This document shows positions 7,982 through 16,879 of a stretch of 64,000 bases of DNA, piece after piece. Numbering within the stretch: the first letter of the stretch is position 1; every line of letters starts with the position of its first letter. Where the stretch lies: the NCBI RefSeq assembly GCF_000739085.1, contig NZ_CP009110.1:6200001-6264000 (forward strand), read 5' to 3'. Both the position numbers and the translations under genes were made by a program. The DNA comes from Amycolatopsis methanolica 239. Lineage in GTDB: Bacteria; Actinomycetota; Actinomycetes; Mycobacteriales; Pseudonocardiaceae. The notes under the pieces are model-generated. The model was not told where the DNA came from. It did no database searches and saw nothing but the letters and a program-made list of their open reading frames with translations.

Positions 7982-9133
7982 GGCGCAGGTCCGCGACCCA
8001 CTCCGCCGGGATCTCCCACGGGATGGAGTGCCCGCCGCGCTCGTGCGCGCGCACGTTGACCAGGTTGTACCAACCGCCCCGCTCGCTCGCCACGAAGTAC
8101 CGCACCCGCTCGCCGGGCGTCGACACGCCCGGCGGGTTCTCGTGGTTCACGAGGGTGAGCCCGGTCGGCGCCTCCACCACCGGCTGCCGGTCGTGCGACG
8201 GCGTCCACGGGTAGCGGTTGTTGTTGGCGTACGTGCGGATCGACGTGCCGATCGTGTTCGTCACCCAGTAGATCGTCGCGTGGGTGAGCAGGTCGTCCTT
8301 GCGGTACGCGGTCTCCGGCGAGCTCCACTTGAGCCACCGCTGCAGGATCCACGCAAGCATCCCGGCAGGCGAGTCCGTCAGTCCGAACGACAGCGTGCTC
8401 GGCTCCAGCACGTGCGCGGTGAGGTGCACCGCGAACCGCCGCTCCAGCTCCAGCACCCGCGCGTGCGCGTCGGCGGGCAGCCCGGGCGGGATCGGCTGCC
8501 CGCCGGTGACGTCCCACGCGCGCTCGCCGTTGAACATGCTCAGCTTCTGCCCGGATCCGATGTGGATGCCGTAGAGCGAATCCGCGTGCTTGTGCCCGAG
8601 TTGCCCGGCGATCAGCGCGCCCACGTCGCACCCGCCGACGGCGTACTTGCCGAAACCGAGCACCCCGGTCATCAGCTCGTGGAAGATGTCGGCCATCTTC
8701 CAGTAGTTCAGGTCCGCGCGCGGCAGCGGCGACGAGAACCCGAAGCCGGGCAGGGACGGCACGATCACGTCGAACGACTCCCCGTCGGGTTCGGCGAGCG
8801 CGTCGACCACCTTCGACCAGTGCCAGAACGTCCACGGCCAGCCGTGCGGCAGGATCAGCGGGTCGGGGCCGGGCCGGTTCCCGGCTTGCGCATGAAGTGC
8901 ACGGGCACGCCGCCGACCTCGACGCGGTAGTGGTCGTAGGCATTCATCGCCGCCTCGGCCGCCCGCCAGTCGTAACCGGACCGCCAGTGCTCGACGAGTT
9001 CCTGGAGCAGCGCGCGGTTCACGCCGTAGGCGGAGTCCTCGTTGCCGAGGTCGTCCGGCCATCGGGTCAGCTCCAGCCGCCGCCGGAGATCGTCGACCAC
9101 CTCGTCGGGCACGTGGATGGGCGTCGGTTTCAC
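7953..9133 (-). pseudogene. Epoxide hydrolase (EphB/EHN-type alpha/beta hydrolase), frameshifted
   Basis: The ATG at 9133 begins MKPTPIHVPDEVVDDLRRRL, the EHN lid domain of microsomal-type epoxide hydrolases. It runs to HFMRKPGTG near 8870 and then hits a stop. The neighbouring frame continues with DPLILPHGWPWTFWHW (oxyanion HGWP motif), GGCDVGALIAGQLG (nucleophile Asp in GGxDxG) and a C-terminal HERGGHSIPWE with the catalytic His. One indel in a G/C run around 8865-8880 separates the halves, so repair would restore a complete enzyme of about 393 aa. It could be a true pseudogene or a base-calling error. Confidence 0.82.
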
Positions 9134-9351
9134 TGTTCCCCCAGTTCCACGAGGTGCAGGAGGGCGGGCAGGGCAGCGGCGATCGCGGCCCGCTCCGCAC
9201 GCGGCAGCTGACCGGCGAGCCGCTCCAGGTGCCTGATCCGCTCGGCCCGCCGCCCCTCGACGATCGCCGCGCCGTCGGCCCTCACCCGCGGCGTGCGGTG
9301 GGAGTCGCCAGTTCGTTCAAGCCGGATCGGTCCGACAGTGGGCACCGCCAC
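9130..9351 (-). pseudogene. MarR-family regulator, C-terminal remnant
   Basis: The reverse frame encodes about 73 aa ending in RVRADGAAIVEGRRAERIRHLERLAGQLPRAERAAIAAALPALLHLVEL, seen here in pieces. This is the wing-to-dimerisation-helix tail of a MarR regulator. The winged-helix DNA-binding part is missing because the adjacent BTAD regulator begins only 120 bp upstream. It overlaps the start of the epoxide hydrolase relic by four bases, so it once formed an operon with it. Confidence 0.55.
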
Positions 9352-9474
9352 GCCTCTCGCGTTGGGCGCCCGCCCGGGCGCAGCGTCGCGGTTCCCCGCC
9401 GAGTCACGGTCCCAGCCAACACCAAATCCGCCAATCGCCGAACCCCGGGTCGATCGACTGGCAGAATCGGCCGG

Positions 9475-12400
9475 GTGCAGGTCGGAATGCTAGGTCCATT
9501 CGAAGTTCGCACGGACGACGGCGGCTTCGCCGACGTGCCGGGCGCCCGGCTGCGCGGGCTGCTGATCGCCCTCGCGCTGCAGCCGGGCCGCGTCGTCCCG
9601 AAGGCGGCGCTCATCGACTGGATCTGGGGCGAACAGTCGCCGTCGGACGCGGTGAACGCCCTGCAGCGCCTGGTTTCCCGGCTGCGCAAGGTCCTGCCTG
9701 CCGGGTCGGTCGAGGGGCAGACGGACGGCTACCGGCTGCGGATCGAGCCCGACGCCGTGGACGCGGTCAAGTTCGAGCGCCTCGTCGGCAAAGCTCGCGA
9801 GGACGAAGATCCGCAGCGGCTGCGCGAGGCCCTCGCGTTGTGGCGCGGCCCCGCCGTGCAGGACGTCGGCCTGACCGACAGCGGCGCCTTCGACGCCGCG
9901 GTCACCCGGCTCGAGGGGCTGCGCCTGACCGCGCTGGAAGACCGGTTCGACGCGGAGATCAGCCTCGGCCACGGCGCCGGCCTGGTCACCGAACTGACTG
10001 ATCTGGTGGCCGCGCACCCGGTGCGGGAACGGCTGGTCACCGCGTTGATGCGCGCCCTGGTCGCGACCGGCCGCGACACCGACGCGCTGCTCGTCTATGA
10101 GCGCACCAGGGAAACCCTGGCCGACGAGCTGGGCGTCGACCCCTCGCCGGAGCTGTCCGCGTTGCACGTCGCGCTGTTGCGGGGCGAGGTGGAGCGGCCG
10201 ACGGAGAAGCAAAAGACCAACCTGCGCGCCGAGCTGACCAGCTTCGTCGGCAAGGACGCCGAGGTCACCGCGGCCCGCGACCTCATTGGCGAACACCGGC
10301 TCACCACGCTGATCGGCCCTGGTGGCGCGGGGAAGACCCGCCTGGCCACGGAAACCGCGCGCACGCTGCTCGGCGATTTCCCTGACGGGACCTGGCTGGT
10401 CGAGCTCGCCCCGCTCGGCGCGGACGGCGACGTCGCGCAGGCGGCGCTGGCCGCGCTGAAACTGCGGGACGCGCTGCTCGGCGACGCGCCGGACGCGGAC
10501 CCGGCGGACCGGGTGATCGCCGCCCTCCGCGAGCGGACGGTGCTGCTGGTCCTGGACAACTGTGAGCACGTGGTCGAGTCCGCCGCGGAGTTCGCCCACC
10601 GGGTGCTCGGCGAGTGCCGCCGGCTGCGGATTCTCGCCACGAGTCGCGAACCCCTCGGCATCACCGGTGAGGCGCTGTGGCCGGTCGCGCCGCTGGCGCT
10701 GCCCGCGGACGACGCCGACCTCGGCAAGATCGAAGCCGCCCCGGCCGTCCAGCTGCTGCGCGACCGGGCCGCCGCGGTGCGCAAGGACCTCGGCACCGAC
10801 GCCCAGACGTTGTCGGCCATGGCACGCATCTGCCGGGCGGTGGATGGAATCCCGCTGGCCATCGAACTCGCCGCGGCCCGCTTGCGCACCATGTCGCTCG
10901 ACCAGCTCGCCAACCGCCTCGACGACCGTTTCCGCCTGCTGACCGGCGGCAGCCGCACCGCGCTGCCCCGGCAGCGGACGCTGCGCGCGCTCATCGACTG
11001 GAGCTGGGAGCTGCTGAGCGACGCGGAACGGACCGTGCTGTGCCGGCTCTCGGTGTTCTCCGGCGGCGCGAGCCTGGAAGCGGCCGAGCGCGTCTGCGCC
11101 ACCGACGAGATCGAATCGTGGGAGGTGCTGGAGCTGCTGACCGCGCTGACCGAGAAGTCGCTGGTGGTCACCGAAGGCGACAGCGCCCCGCGCTACCGGA
11201 TGCTCGGCACCATCAAGGAGTACGCCGACGAGCGGCTCGCTGAAGCGGGCGAATCCGAGGCGACGCGCCGCGCGCACCTCGCGTACTTCACCGAACTCGC
11301 GGAAACCGCGGAGCCGCACCTCCTGCGCGCCGAGCAGCTGGAATGGCTCGGCGTGCTCAAGGCCGAGCACGACAACATCGCCGCGGCGATGCGTGGCGCG
11401 ATCGCGGCAGGCGAAGCGGCGGGCGCGATGCGGCTCGCCGCGGCCGCGGGCTGGTACTGGTGGCTCGCCGGGCACAAGGCGGAGGGCAATGAGCTGATCC
11501 TCGCGGCCGCCACGTTGCCGGGCGAGGTGGCGGACGACACCCGCGGCGTGGTGTACGCGTTCGTGTCGGGGTTCATGACCTCCGGGCGCGGCAGCGACCA
11601 GTTCGACGCGGTGGAATGGATCCACAAGGCGTACGAGATCAGCCAGCGCGTGCCGAACCCGCCGCCGTCGCTGCGGTTCGCCGGCGCGATGGAACGCCTC
11701 CTGGCGGGGCCCGACGGAATGCTGACCGCGTTCGAGCCCCAGATCACCGACGAGGACCCGTGGGTGCGTGCGCTGGCCCGGCTGCAACTCGGGAAGATGC
11801 GGGTGCAGCTCGGCCACGGCGGCTGGGAGGCCGACACCTACCTGGAGGCGGCGCTCACCGAGTTCCGCGCGATCGGTGAACGCTGGGGGATTTCGTTTGC
11901 CCTGACCGAGCTCGCGGAGCGGATCGCCACGCGCGGCGAGTTCACCCGCGCCTGCGAGCACTACGAGCAGGCGATCGCGGTCGTCACGGAGGTCGGCGCC
12001 GTCGAAGACGTCGTGCGGATGCGGTCGCGGCAAGCCCAGCTGTACTGGGTGCTCGGCGAGGCGGAGCGCAGCACGTCCGCGATGGCCGAGGCGCAGCGGT
12101 ACGCGGACCGGATCGCGTGGCCGGAAGCGCTGGCCGAGCTGGCCCTGGCGAAAGCGGACCTCGCGCGCTGGCGCGGCGACACCGAGCACGCACGCCGGGA
12201 ACTCGCCACCGCGACGGAGATGCTGAGCGACAACGCGGGACGGGCTCCCGTCCGCGTGATGAAGCACGACCTCCTCGGCTACCTCGCCGAGGACCTCGAC
12301 GAGGCCAGGGAACACCGCGCGGCGGCCGTCGAAGCGGCGGCCGAGGCCGGGCATCCGCTCATGATCGCCCAGACGCTGGTCGGTGCCGCGGACCTGGCGC

Positions 12401-12606
12401 TGCGCGGCGGAAAGCCCGAGCAGGCCGTCCGGTTGCTCGCGGCGAGCGACGCGCTGCGCGGCCTGCCGGACCGCTTGCAGCCGGACGCGCAGCGGATCGA
12501 GCAGGAAACGTGGAACCGCCTCGGTGATACGCGGTTCACCGAGGCGGCTCAGGAGGGGCGGGAGGCGAGCTGGCGCGAGCTGATCGCGGTTACGCTCGCT
12601 TCTTGA
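9475..12606 (+). CDS. BTAD-domain (SARP/AfsR-type) transcriptional regulator with NB-ARC ATPase and TPR-like tail
   Basis: The GTG at 9475 gives 1043 aa beginning VQVGMLGPFEVRTDDGG, the usual N-terminus of the family; a CAGAAT -10-like box at 9462-9467 suggests a leaderless start. Domains in order: OmpR-like winged helix (about 1-95), BTAD (about 100-245, with RERLVTALMRALVATGR), and an ATPase with Walker A GPGGAGKTRL near 281 and Walker B TVLLVLDNCEHV near 352. A long helical TPR-like region follows from about 600. Such proteins are ATP-dependent activators of secondary-metabolite or export genes. It is convergent with the drrAB-like genes, its likeliest local target (inference). Confidence 0.92.
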   Translation: MQVGMLGPFEVRTDDGGFADVPGARLRGLLIALALQPGRVVPKAALIDWIWGEQSPSDAVNALQRLVSRLRKVLPAGSVEGQTDGYRLRIEPDAVDAVKFERLVGKAREDEDPQRLREALALWRGPAVQDVGLTDSGAFDAAVTRLEGLRLTALEDRFDAEISLGHGAGLVTELTDLVAAHPVRERLVTALMRALVATGRDTDALLVYERTRETLADELGVDPSPELSALHVALLRGEVERPTEKQKTNLRAELTSFVGKDAEVTAARDLIGEHRLTTLIGPGGAGKTRLATETARTLLGDFPDGTWLVELAPLGADGDVAQAALAALKLRDALLGDAPDADPADRVIAALRERTVLLVLDNCEHVVESAAEFAHRVLGECRRLRILATSREPLGITGEALWPVAPLALPADDADLGKIEAAPAVQLLRDRAAAVRKDLGTDAQTLSAMARICRAVDGIPLAIELAAARLRTMSLDQLANRLDDRFRLLTGGSRTALPRQRTLRALIDWSWELLSDAERTVLCRLSVFSGGASLEAAERVCATDEIESWEVLELLTALTEKSLVVTEGDSAPRYRMLGTIKEYADERLAEAGESEATRRAHLAYFTELAETAEPHLLRAEQLEWLGVLKAEHDNIAAAMRGAIAAGEAAGAMRLAAAAGWYWWLAGHKAEGNELILAAATLPGEVADDTRGVVYAFVSGFMTSGRGSDQFDAVEWIHKAYEISQRVPNPPPSLRFAGAMERLLAGPDGMLTAFEPQITDEDPWVRALARLQLGKMRVQLGHGGWEADTYLEAALTEFRAIGERWGISFALTELAERIATRGEFTRACEHYEQAIAVVTEVGAVEDVVRMRSRQAQLYWVLGEAERSTSAMAEAQRYADRIAWPEALAELALAKADLARWRGDTEHARRELATATEMLSDNAGRAPVRVMKHDLLGYLAEDLDEAREHRAAAVEAAAEAGHPLMIAQTLVGAADLALRGGKPEQAVRLLAASDALRGLPDRLQPDAQRIEQETWNRLGDTRFTEAAQEGREASWRELIAVTLAS

Positions 12607-13333
12607 ACGTGGCGGACGCCCACAGGTGGCCGACGAGCGCGATCCCGGCGCACCAGGCGAGGGCGGCGATCAGGTCACCGGTGCCAGGCGAGCCGTTGAG
12701 CAGGCCGCGCAGGGTTTCGATGACCGGCGTGAACGGCTGGTACTCCGCGAACTCGCGCAGTCCCGGCCCCATCTTGTCGGCGGGGACGATCGCGCTGCTG
12801 AAGAACGGGAGCATGACCAGCGGCACCGCCGCCATCCCCGCCGTCTCCACCGACTTGGCCGCCAGTCCCAGCGCCACGGTCAGCCAGCCGGTCGCGAGAC
12901 CGAGCAGCACGACCACACCGAGCACGCCGAGCCAGTCGAGGAAGTCCGCGGACGGGCTGAACCCAAGCAGGAACGCCACGCCGACGAGCGCCGCGATGGC
13001 GAGCAGGTTGGTCAGCACGCTGGCGATGACGTGCCCGTTCAGCACCGCGCTGCGGGAGACGTCCATGACCTTGAACCGGTTGATGATGCCCTTGGTCATG
13101 TCGGAGCTCACCGCGGTCGCGACGCCGCCGAGTCCATAACAGACGGCCAGGAGCATCAGGCCCGGTGTGGCGTAGTCGACGTAGTCGACACCGACGCTGA
13201 ACGCGTCGCCGAGCATGTACACGAACATCACCATGACCACGATCGGCATCAGGACCGCGTTGAAGACGGTGACCGGGTTCCGCGCGATGTGCTTGAAGTT
13301 GCGGCGCAGCATCACGAGCGACTGGTTGTTCAT
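12590..13333 (-). CDS. ABC-2-type exporter permease, DrrB-like
   Basis: A 247-aa membrane protein with about six transmembrane helices. It has the ABC-2 signature region from LRRNFKHIARNPVTVFNAVLMPIVVMVMFVY through VYMLGDAF, read in blocks. The ATP-binding partner is encoded immediately upstream with an ATGA overlap at 13330-13333, so the two are coupled. DrrB-type permeases export drugs or lipids. The gene is convergent with the BTAD regulator and overlaps its 3' end by 17 bp. Confidence 0.9.
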   Translation of the reverse strand: MNNQSLVMLRRNFKHIARNPVTVFNAVLMPIVVMVMFVYMLGDAFSVGVDYVDYATPGLMLLAVCYGLGGVATAVSSDMTKGIINRFKVMDVSRSAVLNGHVIASVLTNLLAIAALVGVAFLLGFSPSADFLDWLGVLGVVVLLGLATGWLTVALGLAAKSVETAGMAAVPLVMLPFFSSAIVPADKMGPGLREFAEYQPFTPVIETLRGLLNGSPGTGDLIAALAWCAGIALVGHLWASATFKKRA

Positions 13334-14268
13334 TTCGCGACCACCTCCGTGGTGTGGCCCGTGAGGGCGAGGAAGACGTCATCGAGGTCGGGTGTGTGGA
13401 CGGTGAAGGTTTCGGCGCTGAGCGAGTGCTCGTCGAGCCGGTCGAGCAGGGCGCGCAACGACTTCGTGCCGCCGTCGCTGGGCACGCGCAGGGTCAGGGC
13501 GTCGTCGTCGCGGGTGGCGTCGGGCAGGATCCGGGCGGCCGAGTCGAGTTCGGTCGCCGTGGCGAACCGGAGCCGCACGTGGGTGCCGGGGATCTGGCGC
13601 TTGAGTTCGTCGGGGGTGCCCTGCGCGACCAGGCGGCCCTTGTCCAGCACCGCGACGCGGGTGGCCAGCTGGTCGGCTTCCTCCAGGTACTGGGTGGTGA
13701 GGAAGATGGTCACGCCGTCGGCCACCAGGCCGCGGATGATGTCCCACATCGTGCGGCGGCTGCGCGGGTCCAGACCGGTCGTCGGCTCGTCGAGGAAGAT
13801 GATCCGCGGGTTGCCGACGAGCGTCATCGCCAGGTCGAGCTTCCGGCGCATGCCGCCGGAGTAGGTCGACGCGGGTTTCTGGGCCGCGCCGGTCAGGTCG
13901 AACCGGTCGAGCAGCTCGTCGACGACGCGCTTGCCGTGCTTGGCGGGGACCCGGTTCAGGTCCACCATCAGCTGCAGGTTCTCCTGGCCGGTGAGGAGTT
14001 CGTCGACGGCCGCGAACTGACCGGTCACTCCGATGGCCGCGCGCACCGCCTTGGCCTCGGTGGCGATGTCGTGCCCGGCGACGCGGACGGTGCCGCCGTC
14101 GGCCTTGATCAGCGTGGTCAGCACGTTGACGGTCGTGGTCTTGCCGGCGCCGTTGGGCCCGAGCAGGGAGAAGATGGTGCCCGCCGGAACGCTGAGATCG
14201 ATCCCGTCGAGCACGACTTTGTCTTGGTAGGACTTCCGGAGCCCGGAAGCCGTGATCGCCTCTGTCAT
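13330..14268 (-). CDS. ABC exporter ATP-binding protein, DrrA-like
   Basis: I prefer the ATG at 14268 (MTEAITASGLRKSY); the frame is open to 14298. It shows Walker A LLGPNGAGKTTTV, signature STYSGGMRRKLDLAM, Walker B RIIFLDEPTTGLDPRSR and the switch His in TIFLTTQYLEEADQLA, where the usual His is Gln as in several DrrA proteins. The roughly 80-residue C-terminal extension after the ABC domain is typical of the DrrA subfamily. With the downstream permease it should form a 2+2 exporter, possibly for self-resistance. Confidence 0.92.
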   Translation of the reverse strand: MTEAITASGLRKSYQDKVVLDGIDLSVPAGTIFSLLGPNGAGKTTTVNVLTTLIKADGGTVRVAGHDIATEAKAVRAAIGVTGQFAAVDELLTGQENLQLMVDLNRVPAKHGKRVVDELLDRFDLTGAAQKPASTYSGGMRRKLDLAMTLVGNPRIIFLDEPTTGLDPRSRRTMWDIIRGLVADGVTIFLTTQYLEEADQLATRVAVLDKGRLVAQGTPDELKRQIPGTHVRLRFATATELDSAARILPDATRDDDALTLRVPSDGGTKSLRALLDRLDEHSLSAETFTVHTPDLDDVFLALTGHTTEVVAK

Positions 14269-14291
14269 GACGACCACTTTCGGCGGCTGCC

Positions 14292-14333
14292 CTGACACGG
14301 ACCGGTCACCGCGCTGACACGCCCGCTGACACG
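14292..14333. promoter_or_regulatory. Three direct CTGACACG repeats upstream of drrA
   Basis: CTGACACG occurs at 14292-14299, 14314-14321 and 14326-14333, just upstream of the DrrA start. Spacings are 22 and 12 bp, close to multiples of the 11-bp period used by SARP regulators, which bind direct heptamer repeats on one DNA face (family knowledge). The BTAD regulator at 9475 is the obvious candidate binder. This is an inference from spacing only. Confidence 0.35.
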
Positions 14334-14349
14334 GCGGGCGGGCACTCTC

Positions 14350-15021
14350 CTACCGCGGAATCCTGGTGAGCTTGTCCGGGTTGGTCACCGAGTAGATGCC
14401 GCACACCCGGACGCCCGCCGGGGTCAGGTCGAGGACCAGCACGGCGAACGGCGAGTCGCCGGAGAACAGCTTCTCGCGGACCTTGCGGCTCACTTCGGCG
14501 TAGCCGTCCCAAGTCCGCGGGACCGCGAAGCCGAACTTGTCGAACAGGTCCGTGCGGTAGTGCAGGACCATCGGCTCGATATCGAGCGGGACGGTGTAGA
14601 CCCGGCCGGCGAACGTGGCCAGGTCCAGTGCCTGCGGCAGGAGTTTCGCGCGTACGGAATCGCTGACGAGGTCGGTGATGTCCCTTGCCACGCCGTCGAT
14701 CGCGTACCCGGGAACCTGCGGGTACTCGATCGTGGCGACGTCGGGCGAATTGCCCGCGCGGGCCGCGTTGCTCAGCTTCGCGTAGCCGCCGAAGTCGCCG
14801 GACGGGATCTGTTGGAAGGCCACCCGGATCCGGTTCTGTGACTTGTTGAACGCGTCGACGACCTGCTGGCTGCCTCGCAACGCGGACCAGAAGACGATGC
14901 TGACCGGCCCTCCCGGAGCCGTCTTGGGCGCTGTTGTCGACGTGCAGGCGCCGAGCGCCGTTCCCAGTGGGATGGCCAGACTCGCGGCGAGAACAGACCG
15001 TCGGCTCGGTCGACCAGGCAT
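14350..15021 (-). pseudogene. Sugar ABC solute-binding lipoprotein, truncated and fused to an ECF41 sigma-factor tail
   Basis: Residues 1 to about 190 are a family-1 solute-binding protein. There is an RR-containing signal with lipobox LGAC, then VSIVFWSALRGSQQVVDAFNK and PDVATIEYPQVPGYAIDGV. The protein stops at roughly half the usual 420 aa. The last 33 residues or so (about 14350-14450) are unrelated: VLVLDLTPAGVRVCGIYSVTNPDKL. NPDKL near the C-terminus is a hallmark of the SnoaL-like extension of ECF41 sigma factors. The ORF is therefore a deletion chimera of two genes. No permease genes remain, so it cannot work as a transporter. Confidence 0.75.
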
Positions 15022-15104
15022 CGATGCCTCCTGCGATTCGGATATCGCATTCAGATCACCTGAGCGTTTTACGGTCGATAGTTTCGCTTAACACGGTCAA
15101 ACGA

Positions 15105-15950
15105 TCAGATGGCTCTGGTCGAGCCGCTGATCTTCAGTTCCGGCATCAGCTGGACGCGCCGCGGAGGGCCTCCACCAGCCATCCTGCGCAGCAACTGCTC
15201 GGCCGCCACGCGCCCCACCTCGGCCTTCGGGGGTGCGATGGCGGTGAGCGGTGTGCTGCCGAGTGCCGCGACGACGTCGTCGTAAACCACCACCGAGCAG
15301 TCACGCGGCACCTGGAATCCGGCCTCGGCCAGCCGCTCGACCAGCATCAGCGCGTCAACGTCACCATGCAGGACGGCGCCGGTGAAGCCGCGCCCGCCGA
15401 CGAGGTCCGCGAGCTCCGTCTCGGTCAGCGGTGGCATGTCCTGATCGGGGCCGGCGTTCCATCACCACGGTGGGCACCGGCATGTCGGCGATCCAGCCGT
15501 AGCCCGCCTCTTCCTGCCTCGGCCGTCCGCCAGCGGGGTGCGATCAGCAAGCCGCGAACGTCGTCCGTCAGCACACGTTCGACGATCGCATGCTCGGCAC
15601 TGCCCTCGACCCTGGGTGCGATGTGCAGGACCACCCGCATCCCGGACTCCTCGAGCACGGACCTCGCGCCGTGCACGGCCTCGTTCAGGTACGCGTGCCG
15701 CTCCGGGATCACGAGTGCGACCGCGCCGCCGTCCGCCTCACGTATCGGCCGCGCCGCCTTGGGCCGGACCAGCGACTTCGCCACCCCGTGCCCGCGCCGG
15801 ACCTTGCCCTCGCGCGCGAGTTCTTCGACGTCGCGGCGCACCGTGACCACGGAGACCTCGAGTTCGGCGGCAAGGTCGGTGAGCCGTGCCTCCCCGCGTG
15901 ACGACGGCCGCCAGAATCCTCCGGCGACGGTCCCCACCCAGCTCTCGCAT
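15105..15950 (-). pseudogene. DeoR-HTH/LacI-type sugar regulator, multiply frameshifted
   Basis: The start at 15950 reads MRELGGDRRRRILAAVVTR. After one frame change come EARLTDLAAELEVSVVTVRRDVEELA (DeoR helix-turn-helix) and VALVIPERHAYLNEAVHGA, the start of a LacI-type sugar-binding domain. Two more shifts between 15435 and 15530 connect GYGWIADMPVPTVVMERRP and TETELADLVGGRGFTGAVLHGD to the normal end GSTRAI at 15105. Three lesions mean no functional product. Sitting upstream of the truncated sugar-binding protein, it was probably the operon's regulator. Confidence 0.75.
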
Positions 15951-16133
15951 ACTCTACCTGTTCGTTTGACCGTTTCGACAGCGGATAGCGATCAATCACA
16001 GAGCGTCAAGGCAGGGCCGGGAAGCGATCCGCCAGGGTCGTCCAGGCACGTCAAGGCTGGTGGCCCAGTCCCGGATGACGGCAGAGCGGCTGAATAGCCA
16101 GAGCGATCGCGGCCCAGGATAAAACGCGCCGTC

Positions 16134-16300
16134 GTGTCCTACACCGAACACAGGAAGATCGCCGCCGCGCTCAAACCGATCTACACCGCGCCCTCCGCCG
16201 AGGCCGCCCGCCTTCGAGCTCGACGCGTTCCCCTCCTCCGGCCCCACCCCGGAGGTCCGCGAGATCATCTACACCAGCAGCGCGATCGCGACCACCTGAG
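16134..16300 (+). mobile_element. IS256-family transposase relic (central piece)
   Basis: SYTEHRKIAAALKPIYTAPSAEAA is followed, after a frameshift and internal deletion, by PEVREIIYTSSAIATT and a stop. The intact IS256/mutator transposase has the same two blocks (RRKVAAALRPIYTA and PPEVRxxIYTTNAIES) about 40 residues further apart. The catalytic Glu of NAIES is lost. The element is dead and lies 3 bp from the left end of the Rieske/PucR cluster. Confidence 0.72.
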
Positions 16301-16303
16301 GCG

Positions 16304-16753
16304 TCACGCCCCGCCCGCCGCAGTCGGATCCTCCGTGCCCGCGGTCCCATGCCGAGCCGCCGTGACGGAGGCGACGGCATCGATCTCGATCCGCATGCCC
16401 TCCACCAACAGCCCCGAGCACACGGCGGTCGATACCGGCCATGGCGGCGAGAAGTACTCCCGGCGGACGCTCTGGAACACGACGTAGTCCGCGGGATCGG
16501 CGATGTGGACACCCAGCCGGATCACGGAAGCGAGTGATAGTCCATGTTGTGCGAGGATCACGGACAGGTTGTCCAGCACCTGGCGCGTCTGGGCAGCCAT
16601 CCCACCCACGACCACGGTCCCGGACTGGTCGAAGCCGCCTTGCCCCGAGACGAACACGAACTCGCCGACCCGCAACGACTGGCTGTACTCGGCCCCGTCC
16701 GCCCACGGGCACGGGGCCGGGGGGATGACGACGGACGCGTCAGCTGGGGGCAT
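16304..16753 (-). CDS. RidA/YjgF/YER057c-family protein
   Basis: 149 aa. EYSQSLRVGEFVFVSGQGGFDQSGTVVVGGMAAQTRQVLDNL, quoted here in outline, covers the substrate pocket of the RidA fold. The usual Arg of the RidA active site (in the CxxSxxR region) is not clear; the tail reads GLLVEGMRIEIDAVAS, as in non-canonical members. RidA proteins hydrolyse reactive enamine/imine intermediates. In this cluster that would suit imines from an N-demethylase or amine dehydrogenase (inference). It is the last gene of the minus-strand run. Confidence 0.85.
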   Translation of the reverse strand: MPPADASVVIPPAPCPWADGAEYSQSLRVGEFVFVSGQGGFDQSGTVVVGGMAAQTRQVLDNLSVILAQHGLSLASVIRLGVHIADPADYVVFQSVRREYFSPPWPVSTAVCSGLLVEGMRIEIDAVASVTAARHGTAGTEDPTAAGGA

Positions 16754-16879
16754 CGGATCTCCTTGGGCGGTATGTCGATGGTTGTGCAGGGGAACTCAGG
16801 GGGCTGGCAAGGCTCCACCGTCGGCCAGGGGCCAAGCCGTGTTGGACGCACATGATGCGACCGGCCGATCGGCTGGCGG

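Noticed and set aside
5551..8943. An 1130-aa minus-strand open frame across the PH-domain genes
   Set aside because: Antisense shadow; its only real part is the epoxide hydrolase segment read out of frame.
9490..12354. A 954-aa minus-strand frame opposite the BTAD regulator
   Set aside because: Low-complexity Arg/Gly/Gln-rich antisense of a complete, well-recognised regulator.
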